A DNA stretch of 64,000 nucleotides from Chitinophagaceae bacterium (GTDB lineage Bacteria; Bacteroidota; Bacteroidia; Chitinophagales; Chitinophagaceae). The position numbers and the translations under genes are program-made. Location of the stretch: contig JALNZE010000015.1 in NCBI GenBank assembly GCA_023229465.1, positions 1-64,000 on the forward strand. The letters run 5' to 3'. Below the pieces are notes generated by a model. The model was not told the DNA's origin. It made no database searches and saw only the letters and a list, made by a program, of their open reading frames with translations. Shown here piece after piece: positions 43,878 to 52,991 of the stretch. Every line of letters begins with the position of its first letter. Positions within the stretch are counted from its first letter, which is position 1.

Positions 43878-44753
43878 ATGCGTACCTTAACTATTGTACT
43901 CCTGCTCATGATTACACAACGGACCGCCTATTCGAAACAGCGTATCTTCCTGTACCCCTCTTCTGAAGGCATTATTCATAAGGGTTTTGATACGATTGCT
44001 CCTTTTATGGATTATTACCCTTCTAAGAATCCATCCCCCCATAAAACAGCAGTGGTGATCTGCCCCGGTGGCGCTTATACGATGCTGGCCTGGGAAAAGG
44101 AAGGAATATTACCTGCTAAATTTTTTAATAACCACGGAATTGATGCTTTTGTATTGCATTACCGTTTAAATAACCAACAACAGGAGGGCCATCAGTACCC
44201 GGCTCAATATAATGATCTAACTACCGCCATCCGGATAGTAAGATACAGGGCAGCCGAATGGCATATTGACCCGGAAAAGACGGGTGTGATGGGCTTTTCG
44301 GCGGGTGGGCACCTGGCTTCTACTGCTACAACCATTTTTCAAAAAGTAAATCCGGAAGCAACCAATCCGCTGGAAAAATTTAGCAGCCGGCCCTCATTCT
44401 CCATTCTTATTTATCCGGTAATATCAATGGATACACTGTTTGGCCACCGTTACAGTAGGGAAATGCTGCTTGGAAGAATACCTTCAGAAGGGTTGGTTAA
44501 TAATATATCAACCGAAAAAAGAGTGACAGCCGAAACACCCCCGGTTTTTTTGGTTCATGCGGATGATGATCATGGGGTACCTCCACAAAACAGTATCGCT
44601 TTTTATGAGGCGCTGAAGAAAAATAAAGTGCCCGCCTCTTTATACATTTATGATCATGGCGGACATGGTTTTGGAATGGCCCCCGGTGATGCATTGCTGA
44701 ATCAATGGCCCTTACAATGTGTGCAATGGTTACAAAGACAAGGCTTCCAATAA
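43878..44753 (+). CDS. Exported alpha/beta-hydrolase (esterase-lipase/BD-FAE-like)
   Basis: A 291-residue hydrolase with a signal peptide (LTIVLLLMITQRTAYS). The nucleophile elbow is GVMGFSAGGHLAS, the acid is in VHADDDHGVPPQN and the His in YDHGGHGFGM. The oxyanion segment VICPGGAYTML fits the esterase family, often named xylan esterases or endo-1,4-beta-xylanase-like. The substrate is probably an acylated sugar, by inference. Confidence 0.88.
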   Translation: MRTLTIVLLLMITQRTAYSKQRIFLYPSSEGIIHKGFDTIAPFMDYYPSKNPSPHKTAVVICPGGAYTMLAWEKEGILPAKFFNNHGIDAFVLHYRLNNQQQEGHQYPAQYNDLTTAIRIVRYRAAEWHIDPEKTGVMGFSAGGHLASTATTIFQKVNPEATNPLEKFSSRPSFSILIYPVISMDTLFGHRYSREMLLGRIPSEGLVNNISTEKRVTAETPPVFLVHADDDHGVPPQNSIAFYEALKKNKVPASLYIYDHGGHGFGMAPGDALLNQWPLQCVQWLQRQGFQ

Positions 44754-44864
44754 TACCGTACCTTACCCAGTGTAAAATATTCCTTACCTGAAATGATACT
44801 ATTTACAAAAATATTTTTTTAACTTACAAGTCTCATCATTAACAAAACACAAACCCATACCATC

Positions 44865-45440
44865 ATGGCAAAAGCAAGCAAAAAGAAAGCCGCTAAAAAA
44901 ACAGCCAAAAAAGCGACTCCTAAAAAAATTGTAAAAAAACCGGCTAAAAAAGTAGCTGCTAAAAAAGTAGCGAAGAAAAAACCAGTAGCAAAAAAAGCGG
45001 CTGCTAAAAAAGTAGTTAAAAAAGCGGCTGCTAAGAAAAAAGTGGCCCCTAAAAAAGCAGTAAAACCCGCGGCAAAAAAGACCGTCAAAAAAGTAGCTCC
45101 TAAGAAAAAAAACGCCGTAAAAAAAGTAGTTAAAAAAGCAGTGGCCAAAAAACCAGTAGCTAAGAAAAAACCTGTAGCCAAAAAAGTTACTCCCAAAAAG
45201 CCAGTTAAGAAGGCAGCGCCCAAGAAAAAAGTGGCCCCCCAAAAAGCAGTAAAACCTGCTGCAAAAAAAATAGTAAAAAAGGCGGCTCCCAGGAAGAAAG
45301 TGGCCCCTAAGAAAGTGGTAAAACCCGCGGCAGTTAAGGCTCCGGCCCCCGTTGTTGCAGAAGCGCCGGTAGTTGACACTACGCCAACGCCTGCACCAGA
45401 CGGTACACTGTTTGGCGGTGGAGATGCTTCAGCCAGCTAA
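44865..45440 (+). CDS. Histone H1-like Lys/Ala/Pro-rich nucleoid protein
   Basis: A 191-residue protein in which residues 3-160 are repeats of KKAAPKK/VAKK/VKPAAKK units, like the C-terminal tail of eukaryotic H1 or bacterial HctB-type proteins. A short neutral Pro/Ala/Thr tail ends in GTLFGGGDASAS. It is expected to bind DNA nonspecifically and compact it. The repeats make length change by slippage likely. A strong terminator follows. The long antisense frame is a by-product of the repeat. Confidence 0.88.
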   Translation: MAKASKKKAAKKTAKKATPKKIVKKPAKKVAAKKVAKKKPVAKKAAAKKVVKKAAAKKKVAPKKAVKPAAKKTVKKVAPKKKNAVKKVVKKAVAKKPVAKKKPVAKKVTPKKPVKKAAPKKKVAPQKAVKPAAKKIVKKAAPRKKVAPKKVVKPAAVKAPAPVVAEAPVVDTTPTPAPDGTLFGGGDASAS

Positions 45441-45464
45441 TACCTGTTTTGCCGGTTCACTTAT

Positions 45465-45509
45465 ATCCTGTTATTGTTTTTGTTCAAAAAATGATAACAG
45501 GATTTTTTT
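45465..45509 (+). terminator. Intrinsic terminator of the H1-like gene
   Basis: ATCCTGTTAT and ATAACAGGAT form a perfect 10-bp stem around a 19-base loop, followed by TTTTTTT. Confidence 0.85.
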
Positions 45510-45633
45510 ATGAGACAATAAAATAAAGAGTATACACAGTTACATTTTCGTGATAATTATCAAGTATATTTAAAATATTTTTATCCCGAAAACCAGTAAA
45601 AATATTTTTTCTCGGTTTATCAAAATTCTTCCT

Positions 45634-48048
45634 ATGCGTAAATTTTTCTTCGGCCTATTTTGTTTATTTGTTCTTTTCGCCAATGGCCAAACCAATTCCA
45701 AAATTGCAGACAAAACAAAAAACATGAAACGCTATGATGGGTATTTCACTTTTTGGTGGGATGCGGTAAATGGTAAGATCTGGTTACAGGTAGACAAATT
45801 CGACAAGGAATTTCTATATATAAACTCCCTGCCCGCCGGCCTGGGATCGAATGATATTGGCCTTGACAGGGGCCTGATAGGCGGTTCGCGCATTGTTGCT
45901 TTTAATAAAGTGGGGAAAAAATTGTTGCTGGTGCAGCCCAATTACAGCTACCGTGCATCCTCAACCGATAAAAATGAACAACGTGCCGTAAGGGAATCCT
46001 TTGCCCAGTCTACCATTGGTAGTTTTGTGATTGATGAAGAGGAGAGCGATAAAGTATTGGTTGATGCCACTCCTTTTTTTGTAAGAGATGCACAGCAGGT
46101 AGCCGACAAAATTAAAACCATGCGCCAGGGTAGTTACACATTCAGTGAGCCTCGCTCTGCCATATACCTGGCCAATACCAAAAATTTTCCATTGAACAGT
46201 GAGTTTGAGGCCACCATCAGTTTTACCGGTGGCAGCGATGCAGGCAGGTTTGTTACCACCGTTACCCCATCCCCCGAATCTATTACGGTACGTATGCACC
46301 ATTCCTTTGTGCAATTACCCGACAACAAATACATACCCCGCCCTTACGATATCAGAACCGGTTATTTTGGCATTTCCTATTTCGACTATAGCAGCCCCTT
46401 CTCCGATCCCATACAAAAAATGTTCATCGCCCGCCATCGGCTGGAAAAGAAAGATCCTTATGCCGCCAGTAGTGAGCCGGTAAAACCCATTGTCTATTAC
46501 CTGGATAATGGAACACCCGAACCTATCCGCTCTGCATTACTGGATGGCGCCCGCTGGTGGAACCAGGCTTATGAAGCAGCCGGTTTCCGAAATGCTTTCA
46601 TCGTTGCAATATTGCCCGATACCGCCGATGCCATGGACATCCGTTACAATATGATTAATTGGGTGCACCGTTCCACCCGCGGATGGAGTTATGGCGCCAC
46701 TATTACTGATCCCCGAACGGGAGAGATCATCAAAGGACAGGTAACTTTAGGTTCTTTACGTGTTCGCCAGGATTATTTAATTTTTACCGGTCTGCTGTCT
46801 CCTTATGAAGCTGGTAAGCCTGTTCCCGAAACCATGGAGAACGCTGCCCTTCAGCGTTTACGCCAATTGGCGGCACATGAAGTGGGGCATACACTCGGAC
46901 TGCAACACAACTATGCATCCAGTTTCAATAACCGTGCCTCTGTTATGGATTATCCGCATCCGAATGTGTTTGTGAACAGTAAGGGTGAGGTAGATTTTAC
47001 ACAGGTATTCACCAATGAAATAGGTGATTGGGATAAGCGGGCCATCAGGTATGGTTATGCCAGTTTTGCACCAGGTACCGATGAAACTGCTGCTTTGAAG
47101 AACATCCTGGACGAGAATACCAAACAGGGTTTCCTGTTTATTGCCGATGCTGATGCACGCGCCGCCAGTGGTTTTCATCCAAAAGCGCATTTATGGGATA
47201 ATGGAAATGACGCGATTGATGAACTGAAGAACGTTATCCAGGTTAGACAAAAAGCCATAGACCAATTTTCTGAAAAAGCCATTCGTTTACATACCCCTAT
47301 GGCAAGTTTGGAAGAGGTATTGGTACCCGTATATAATTATCACCGTTACCAATATGAAGCCACCTGTAAACTCATCGGAGGCATGAATTACAGTTACAGT
47401 ATTCGTGGTGATCAGCAGGATAAACCACAGATATTAACGAAGGCCACTCAGGAAAAAGCATTGCAGGCTGCACTGGATTGTTTATCGCCCGAGATGCTTA
47501 CCATGCCAGATAAGATAATGCAACTGATACCACCCCGCCCGCCTATGTATTATGGCGTGGGTGAATTATTTGCCAAAAGAACTGGAATGAGTTTTGATCC
47601 GGTTGCGGCTGCGGAAGCCTTAACAGATTTTGAATTATCCTTTCTCTTTAATCCGGAAAGAGCCAACCGCCTGGTACAGTTTAAAGCACAGGCAAATACC
47701 ATTGGATGGGACGATGTGCTGGATGCCATCATTACCAAAACATGGAAAGCGCCTATGCAAAAGGGCCTGAAGGGAGAAGTGCAACTGCAGACACAACAAA
47801 TGGTATTGACCTGGATGCTGGGATTAAGTCAGAGTGACCAGGCCAACTACCTTGTAAAATCTATCTGTTTCGACAGGCTGCAAACTTTAAAACAATATGC
47901 AGCGCAAATGCAAAAGAGTAACGTTCCTTTAAAAGCGCATTTTAGTTATGCCATGGAACGCATTAGCAAACCGAAAGACATCAGCTTACCGCAACACAAA
48001 GAAATTGCACCGGGCGCGCCGATAGGCTGTGATTTTGATGAGAACTGA
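45634..48048 (+). CDS. Exported zinc metalloprotease (DUF5117/DUF4953 type)
   Basis: An 804-residue protein with signal peptide KFFFGLFCLFVLFANGQ. An N-terminal beta domain (DUF5117-like, residues 25-300) precedes a metzincin-like catalytic domain. The zinc site is AAHEVGHTLGLQHNY (HExxHxxGxxH) near residue 414, with a downstream Met turn SVMDYPHP. The helical C-terminal region (DUF4953-like) extends to the end. Such proteases are frequent in Bacteroidota; substrates are unknown. Confidence 0.9.
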   Translation: MRKFFFGLFCLFVLFANGQTNSKIADKTKNMKRYDGYFTFWWDAVNGKIWLQVDKFDKEFLYINSLPAGLGSNDIGLDRGLIGGSRIVAFNKVGKKLLLVQPNYSYRASSTDKNEQRAVRESFAQSTIGSFVIDEEESDKVLVDATPFFVRDAQQVADKIKTMRQGSYTFSEPRSAIYLANTKNFPLNSEFEATISFTGGSDAGRFVTTVTPSPESITVRMHHSFVQLPDNKYIPRPYDIRTGYFGISYFDYSSPFSDPIQKMFIARHRLEKKDPYAASSEPVKPIVYYLDNGTPEPIRSALLDGARWWNQAYEAAGFRNAFIVAILPDTADAMDIRYNMINWVHRSTRGWSYGATITDPRTGEIIKGQVTLGSLRVRQDYLIFTGLLSPYEAGKPVPETMENAALQRLRQLAAHEVGHTLGLQHNYASSFNNRASVMDYPHPNVFVNSKGEVDFTQVFTNEIGDWDKRAIRYGYASFAPGTDETAALKNILDENTKQGFLFIADADARAASGFHPKAHLWDNGNDAIDELKNVIQVRQKAIDQFSEKAIRLHTPMASLEEVLVPVYNYHRYQYEATCKLIGGMNYSYSIRGDQQDKPQILTKATQEKALQAALDCLSPEMLTMPDKIMQLIPPRPPMYYGVGELFAKRTGMSFDPVAAAEALTDFELSFLFNPERANRLVQFKAQANTIGWDDVLDAIITKTWKAPMQKGLKGEVQLQTQQMVLTWMLGLSQSDQANYLVKSICFDRLQTLKQYAAQMQKSNVPLKAHFSYAMERISKPKDISLPQHKEIAPGAPIGCDFDEN

Positions 48049-48069
48049 TGATTAGGGCCAATGATTTGA

Positions 48070-49665
48070 TTATACCAACATACGCAAAGGCTCTTCCAGT
48101 AAGCCTTTCAGCGTTTGCAAGAAAGCAGAACCTGTTGCGCCATCTACTACCCGGTGGTCGCAACTCATGGTCAGCTTCATCACATTACCCGGTACTACCT
48201 GGCCGTTTTTTACAACAGGTACCTGTGCAATACCGCCTACTGCCAGGATACAGGCATCGGGTGGATTGATAATAGCGGTGAATTCATCTATACCAAACAT
48301 GCCGAGATTGGAAATAGTGAAAGTACTTCCTTCCCAATCGGCTGGTTGTAATTTTTTATCTTTTGCTTTTTGCGCGAAGTCTTTTACTTCGGCGCCAATC
48401 TGGCTCAATGATTTCCCATCAGCGAAACGAACCACCGGTACCAATAACCCATCTTCTACCGCAACCGCCACACCAATATTAATATGGTGATTGTAGCGGA
48501 TCTTATCACCCAGCCAGCTACTGTTTACTTTGGGATGTTGGCGTAAGGCCAGTGCCGTTGCTTTCAATACCAAATCATTAAAACTGATTTTAACGGGTGC
48601 TGATTCATTCATCTTTACACGGGCAGCTACAGCAGCATCCATATTGATACGCATAGTAAGGTAGAAATGCGGAGCCGTAAATAAACTTTCACTTAAACGG
48701 CGGGCAATTACTTTACGCATCTGGGATACCGGTACTTCTTCGAAACTTTCCTTTCCTCCAGATGCTGATGAGTCTGGAGTTTGGAGTTGGGAGCCTGGGG
48801 TGGTTATTGGATTTGACGAAGGTGTATATCCGTCAATATCTGTTTTGGTTATTCTGCCATTATCGCCTGTGCCTTTTACATAGCGAAGATCAATCCCCTT
48901 TTCAGTTGCCAGCTTTTTGGCGAGTGGCGAAGCGAATATCCTGCCTTCATTTACAATCGCAACAGCAGGGGGGTTGGGAGCCTGGAGTTGGGAGCCTGGA
49001 GTTGGGGCTGTGTTAACAGGGGTATGTTCTACTGATGCTTTAACGGCTGCAACTATCGCATTCACATCCAGTCCTTTTTTTCCGATGATGCATAGCAACT
49101 CATTTACTGCTATTTTTTCTCCCGCTTTTGCTCCCTGGTATAATAAAATTCCATCCTTGTAACTTTCCAGTTCCATGGTAGCTTTATCGGTTTCAATATC
49201 TGCCAGCACTTCTCCTTTTTTAACCGTATCTCCAATATTTTTCTGCCAGCCGGCTATTACGCCTTCTGTCATGGTATCACTCAATCTTGGCATCAAAACC
49301 ACTTCTTCCATAGACGCAATATCAATAGATGATTTTTCTACTTTTTCACTTTTCACTCCTCCCTTTTCACTCCTAACGGCTACCTTCCCTCCTGCATGTT
49401 GTGCAACCAATGACGACACGTCTTCACCGGCCTTACCAAAAATAGCCAGCAGGTCATTCACCTGCAGTTTTCCTCCGGCAGGGGTTCCGGTATATAACAA
49501 TGTACCATCCTGGTAACTTTCCAGTTCCATGGTAGCTTTATCTGTTTCTATCTCAGCTAATAAGTCGCCTTTCTTTACTGAATCGCCTACCTTTTTATGC
49601 CAGGCAGCAATCACACCTTCCGTCATGGTGTCGCTAAGTCGGGGCATTAAAATCACTTCAGCCAT
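48070..49665 (-). CDS. Pyruvate dehydrogenase E2 (dihydrolipoamide acetyltransferase)
   Basis: The acetyltransferase core of the PDH complex, 531 residues. Two lipoyl domains (residues 1-80 and 119-198) carry lipoyl lysines K43 and K161 in ETDKATMELES. The E1/E3-binding domain is about 241-278 (FASPLAKKLATEKGIDL). The catalytic domain starts at about 307 and has the SCDHRVVDGATG active site. All three linkers contain translated micro-repeat (VKSEKVEKSS, TPGSQLQAP, TPGSQLQTP). E1 and E3 genes are not adjacent. Confidence 0.93.
   Translation of the reverse strand: MAEVILMPRLSDTMTEGVIAAWHKKVGDSVKKGDLLAEIETDKATMELESYQDGTLLYTGTPAGGKLQVNDLLAIFGKAGEDVSSLVAQHAGGKVAVRSEKGGVKSEKVEKSSIDIASMEEVVLMPRLSDTMTEGVIAGWQKNIGDTVKKGEVLADIETDKATMELESYKDGILLYQGAKAGEKIAVNELLCIIGKKGLDVNAIVAAVKASVEHTPVNTAPTPGSQLQAPNPPAVAIVNEGRIFASPLAKKLATEKGIDLRYVKGTGDNGRITKTDIDGYTPSSNPITTPGSQLQTPDSSASGGKESFEEVPVSQMRKVIARRLSESLFTAPHFYLTMRINMDAAVAARVKMNESAPVKISFNDLVLKATALALRQHPKVNSSWLGDKIRYNHHINIGVAVAVEDGLLVPVVRFADGKSLSQIGAEVKDFAQKAKDKKLQPADWEGSTFTISNLGMFGIDEFTAIINPPDACILAVGGIAQVPVVKNGQVVPGNVMKLTMSCDHRVVDGATGSAFLQTLKGLLEEPLRMLV
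48771..48800. repeat. GGAGTT micro-repeat in the E2 linker (1)
   Basis: AGTCTGGAGTTTGGAGTTGG and GAGCCTGGGG units, read in frame on the minus strand as TPGSQLQTPDSS in the linker between the binding and catalytic domains. Confidence 0.75.
48970..49010. repeat. GGAGTT micro-repeat in the E2 linker (2)
   Basis: GGGTTGGGAGCCTGGAGTTG repeated twice; encodes TPGSQLQAPNPP between the second lipoyl domain and the binding domain. Confidence 0.75.
49340..49376. repeat. TTTTCACT micro-repeat in the E2 linker (3)
   Basis: CTTTTTCACTTTTCACTCC and a second TTTTCACTCCTAAC unit; encodes RSEKGGVKSEKVEK between the two lipoyl domains. The same unit is in the intergenic block at 24622. Confidence 0.7.
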
Positions 49666-49758
49666 AGTTCGATTGCTCTTTTAAATGAGCCGTGAAATTA
49701 CATTAAAAATGAGAACCACCATAACCCCTGCTAAAAAAGGATGGGGTGTAAACAATCA

Positions 49759-51213
49759 CTATTGTCCCTGTGCCAGGCTATACGCCTTTTTATCGCCCCA
49801 TTTATTCAACAGTTCGGTAGAACATATTTTAAAATCCTGTGACAGGCTTTTATACAGCTCCAGAATATCTACCTGTGTTACCGGTATACTCCCCAGGCTT
49901 TCAAAACGGGCGCAATATTGGTTAACCAGGTTGGTAAAAGAAGAACCCTTGGGCCAAACCTGTGTACCCCGGTTGCTGATGGTAACCAATTTGAAGATAT
50001 CCGCTGAATGAAGCAGGCATTTTTCAGCAATGGCAGCCGGTTGCAGGTTACTTTCTATAAAGAGATCCACCCCAACCAGGGATACCAGGCTTAGCTCCTC
50101 ACTTTCGAGCATGGGGTTTTTTTCTAATTTAAATTGAGTAGGGGTAGGTTCCTGGTCCGCGATAAATGGTTTGGGATTATGTGCCGGAATTTTTCCAAAA
50201 TTGGCGATAATCGCTTCAGTAAACCCTGTGGTGCTTAAAGAGGGAATACTCTTATCGCCAAAATCACCTGTATGCACACCACTTTCAAGGGTAAATAATA
50301 ATGCATTCTCAATAATAGTGGCTACTTCCATTAAACCGAGGTGACGAAGCATACCAAGTCCACTCAGTAACAGCGAGGTAGGATTGGCTATATTTTTACC
50401 GGCGATATCCGGCGCTGTTCCGTGTACCGCTTCAAAAATAGAGATATGATCTCCGATATTGGCCGAAGGCGCAAAACCCAGGCCACCAACCAGTCCGGCG
50501 CAAAGATCACTCACGATATCTCCCTGCAGGTTAGTAAGTACCACCACATCAAATAAATCTGGACGGCTAACCAGTTTCATACAAAGATCATCCACGATCA
50601 CATCATCAGCATTCAGTTCCGGATAGTCTTTGGCCACTTCATAAAACACATCGAGGAACAAGCCATCGGTTAATTTCATGATATTGGCTTTGTGACCGCA
50701 GGTGATGCGGGTGGCCCCTTTCTTTTTAGCCATTTCAAAAGCATACTTGATAACCTGCAAACTACCCGGTCGGGTAATGAAGCGGCGGCTGAGGGCCACA
50801 TCATGCGTAAGCATGTGTTCAACACCACCATAGGTGTCTTCAATATTTTCACGAACAATGGTAATATCAATGGGAATTCCTGCCTTACTAAAAACCGTAT
50901 CCACCCCATGTAATGTCTGGAAAGTTCTTTTATTGGCGTAGGTGTTCCATGTTTTACGGGCAGTTACGTTTACACTTTTTACGCCTTTGCCTTTAGGTGT
51001 TTCCATCGGACCTTTGAAGAGAATACCATAAGCTTCAATCGTATGCTGTGCCTCAGGCGTCATTCCGTTGCTATACCCTTTATCAAACACCCATTTACCC
51101 ATATCAACAAAAACAAATTCGAGGGGTACTTTGGCGGCTTTAAAAACCGATAAAACAGCCTTCATAATCTCCGGGCCGATACCATCCCCGTTTGCAACAG
51201 CAATTTTTGTCAT
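49759..51213 (-). CDS. icd: Isocitrate dehydrogenase (NADP-dependent, Thermus-like long type)
   Basis: A TCA-cycle enzyme converting isocitrate to 2-oxoglutarate. The beta-decarboxylating dehydrogenase core occupies residues 1-335: GDGIGPEI, the substrate loop VRENIEDTYGG, metal aspartates in VLTNLQGDIVSDLCAG, and the cofactor segment IFEAVHGTAPDIAGK. A C-terminal extension of about 140 residues matches the longer Thermus-type enzymes. TAATTTTG at 51241-51234 is a likely -7 box. NADP over NAD preference is inferred. Confidence 0.88.
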   Translation of the reverse strand: MTKIAVANGDGIGPEIMKAVLSVFKAAKVPLEFVFVDMGKWVFDKGYSNGMTPEAQHTIEAYGILFKGPMETPKGKGVKSVNVTARKTWNTYANKRTFQTLHGVDTVFSKAGIPIDITIVRENIEDTYGGVEHMLTHDVALSRRFITRPGSLQVIKYAFEMAKKKGATRITCGHKANIMKLTDGLFLDVFYEVAKDYPELNADDVIVDDLCMKLVSRPDLFDVVVLTNLQGDIVSDLCAGLVGGLGFAPSANIGDHISIFEAVHGTAPDIAGKNIANPTSLLLSGLGMLRHLGLMEVATIIENALLFTLESGVHTGDFGDKSIPSLSTTGFTEAIIANFGKIPAHNPKPFIADQEPTPTQFKLEKNPMLESEELSLVSLVGVDLFIESNLQPAAIAEKCLLHSADIFKLVTISNRGTQVWPKGSSFTNLVNQYCARFESLGSIPVTQVDILELYKSLSQDFKICSTELLNKWGDKKAYSLAQGQ

Positions 51214-51386
51214 ATCCTATTTATTAATTGCTGCAAAATTAAGCGCAAACGCAACACAACACTGTTAAAACAGATGGATAATTCTGATGATTGGCTCCTA
51301 AGTAGGGGATATCTACTATTCCCTATTTTTTCACAGGTTTTTTTGTTCCAATTCCTTATTTTTACCTGGAGCAACCCTAGTCATCA

Positions 51387-51773
51387 ATGGTATCCAAAAT
51401 TTCAGAGGGCGTAGAAATTAGTGTAGAGACCTTTTACCAGGCCGACTACAGCAAGCCTATGAACGGTGAATACATGTTTGCCTATCGCATAACCATTGAA
51501 AACCATAACAATTTTACGGTTAAACTGCTGCGTCGGCAGTGGTATATTTTCGATAGTAATGGCGAACACAGTGAAGTGGAAGGTGAAGGAGTGGTAGGTG
51601 TGCAACCTGTACTAAAACCAGGCGAGAATTACCAGTATGTGAGCGGTTGTAACCTGCGAACAGAAATGGGTAAGATGCATGGCAGTTATCAAATGCAGAA
51701 TGAAAACAGCAAACAATTATTCTCCGTTAATATCCCTTCTTTTGAAATGATCGCGCCCACAAAAATGAATTAG
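51387..51773 (+). CDS. apaG: ApaG domain protein
   Basis: A 128-residue ApaG protein with an Fn3-like beta-sandwich. The signatures are YRITIENHNNFTVKLLRRQW, EGVVGVQPVLKPGENYQY and the MHGSYQM segment. The biochemical role is unclear (linked to divalent-cation resistance in enterics). It is convergent with gldB, with the stop codons 2 bases apart. Confidence 0.93.
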   Translation: MVSKISEGVEISVETFYQADYSKPMNGEYMFAYRITIENHNNFTVKLLRRQWYIFDSNGEHSEVEGEGVVGVQPVLKPGENYQYVSGCNLRTEMGKMHGSYQMQNENSKQLFSVNIPSFEMIAPTKMN

Positions 51774-51775
51774 TA

Positions 51776-52789
51776 CTATTTAGGTTTGTACCTCGCCTCT
51801 TCAAATAGTTGTTTGGCCGGCTTTTTCATCAAAGTATCCAGCGATGCATCTTTATTTTTTTCCATCCATTTGTTTACCATCTGCCAACCAACAAACTGCC
51901 CGATATTACCGGGAGAAGCATCCCCAAAAGCGGTAGTGTTGGGGCCATCCGTCATATAATCGCGGGTAACGGTAGGGTCTGAATTATACAAAAGATCATT
52001 CTGTACAAAAAAGCTCCAGATATTTTTCTCACTTTCAAAACACCCTTTTAACTGCTGTTCGGTATAGCCTGTTTTTAAAGTGTCTGGCAATTCGGGTAAA
52101 AATCTGTCAAGCAAATACATACGCTTACCCGCTTCCACCATTTGTTCAATTAATGGCCTGCCCATACTTTTATCCGGATACATATCATCAATAATATTAC
52201 GAATACAGTTTACCGGTATATAGGCGGGTTCAAATTTTCTTGAAATAAATCGCGGATACAACTGCTGCCCTTCTACTGTGAGGTACAAGGGATAGTCTCT
52301 GCCCATTGATAGCTGTAGCCCCACAGCCAACGCATCGGGCGTAATAATATTACCATAACTGTTAATGGGCCCGATAAAAGTAATCAGTTTTTTAGGAAGC
52401 GGGTATCGGGGGAAATAATATTTTACAAATTGCAACCCACGTATCACTTCTTTCTCAACACTGTTAAACTGTTTGAACTTACCAAGAGAAGCCTGGTACA
52501 TACCTGTATAGCCGCGAAGAAACAGGGTTACATCTTTAATGGCATTACCGGTTGAGCTGCCTAAAATATTGAATAAATAATCCTGTGTAAAACCAGGATA
52601 TTTTTGAAACAGTTTTTGCAGGGAGCTATTCAGTTGTAAAGTATCCAGCGAAAAAAAATCTTTTTCAAATCTTTCTGTCTGCAGGGATATTTTGATACCA
52701 GACACATCAGGAATGCTTTTTTTTGATTGGCAAGCCAATATAACCAGCATAATACAGATATACAACAAGTTTTGCTTCATAGGCTTCAT
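51776..52789 (-). CDS. gldB: Gliding motility lipoprotein GldB homologue
   Basis: A 337-residue lipoprotein with leader LLYICIMLVILACQSKKS (lipobox ILAC). Family features: IKISLQTERFEKDFFSLDT near the N-terminus, AVGLQLSMGRDYPLYL, and the C-terminal GQFVGWQMVNKWMEKN. GldB is needed for gliding in Flavobacterium and is often kept with T9SS in non-gliders. The start is ATG 52789 or 52780. A -7 box lies at 52816-52809. Confidence 0.92.
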   Translation of the reverse strand: MKPMKQNLLYICIMLVILACQSKKSIPDVSGIKISLQTERFEKDFFSLDTLQLNSSLQKLFQKYPGFTQDYLFNILGSSTGNAIKDVTLFLRGYTGMYQASLGKFKQFNSVEKEVIRGLQFVKYYFPRYPLPKKLITFIGPINSYGNIITPDALAVGLQLSMGRDYPLYLTVEGQQLYPRFISRKFEPAYIPVNCIRNIIDDMYPDKSMGRPLIEQMVEAGKRMYLLDRFLPELPDTLKTGYTEQQLKGCFESEKNIWSFFVQNDLLYNSDPTVTRDYMTDGPNTTAFGDASPGNIGQFVGWQMVNKWMEKNKDASLDTLMKKPAKQLFEEARYKPK

Positions 52790-52808
52790 TATAATGCGGC
52801 AGCATTTA

Positions 52809-52816
52809 CAAAAGTA
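52809..52816 (-). promoter_or_regulatory. -7 promoter element of gldB
   Basis: TACTTTTG on the minus strand (full TAnnTTTG match), 19 bases before the gldB start. Confidence 0.6.
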
Positions 52817-52991
52817 ATCCTACACGGCATACAGGCAGCTATGTTTTAATTATTTGTCTGTTAAAGAATGTACAGGTTATTCGTCTGTATAACCATGCGT
52901 TCGCCGGCACCGGTTTCTGTATTGACCTGCAGGGATGCAAATTGTTATCTTAAAAATGAAAAACTATCCAAAAGTTACGGAACTTTACACC

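Noticed and set aside
44819..45379. Long antisense frames opposite the H1-like gene (186 and 147 codons)
   Set aside because: They result from the low-complexity KKA/AAK repeats read backwards; composition (Phe/Thr/Ala repeats) is that of a mirror frame, and the sense gene has a terminator and normal protein pattern.
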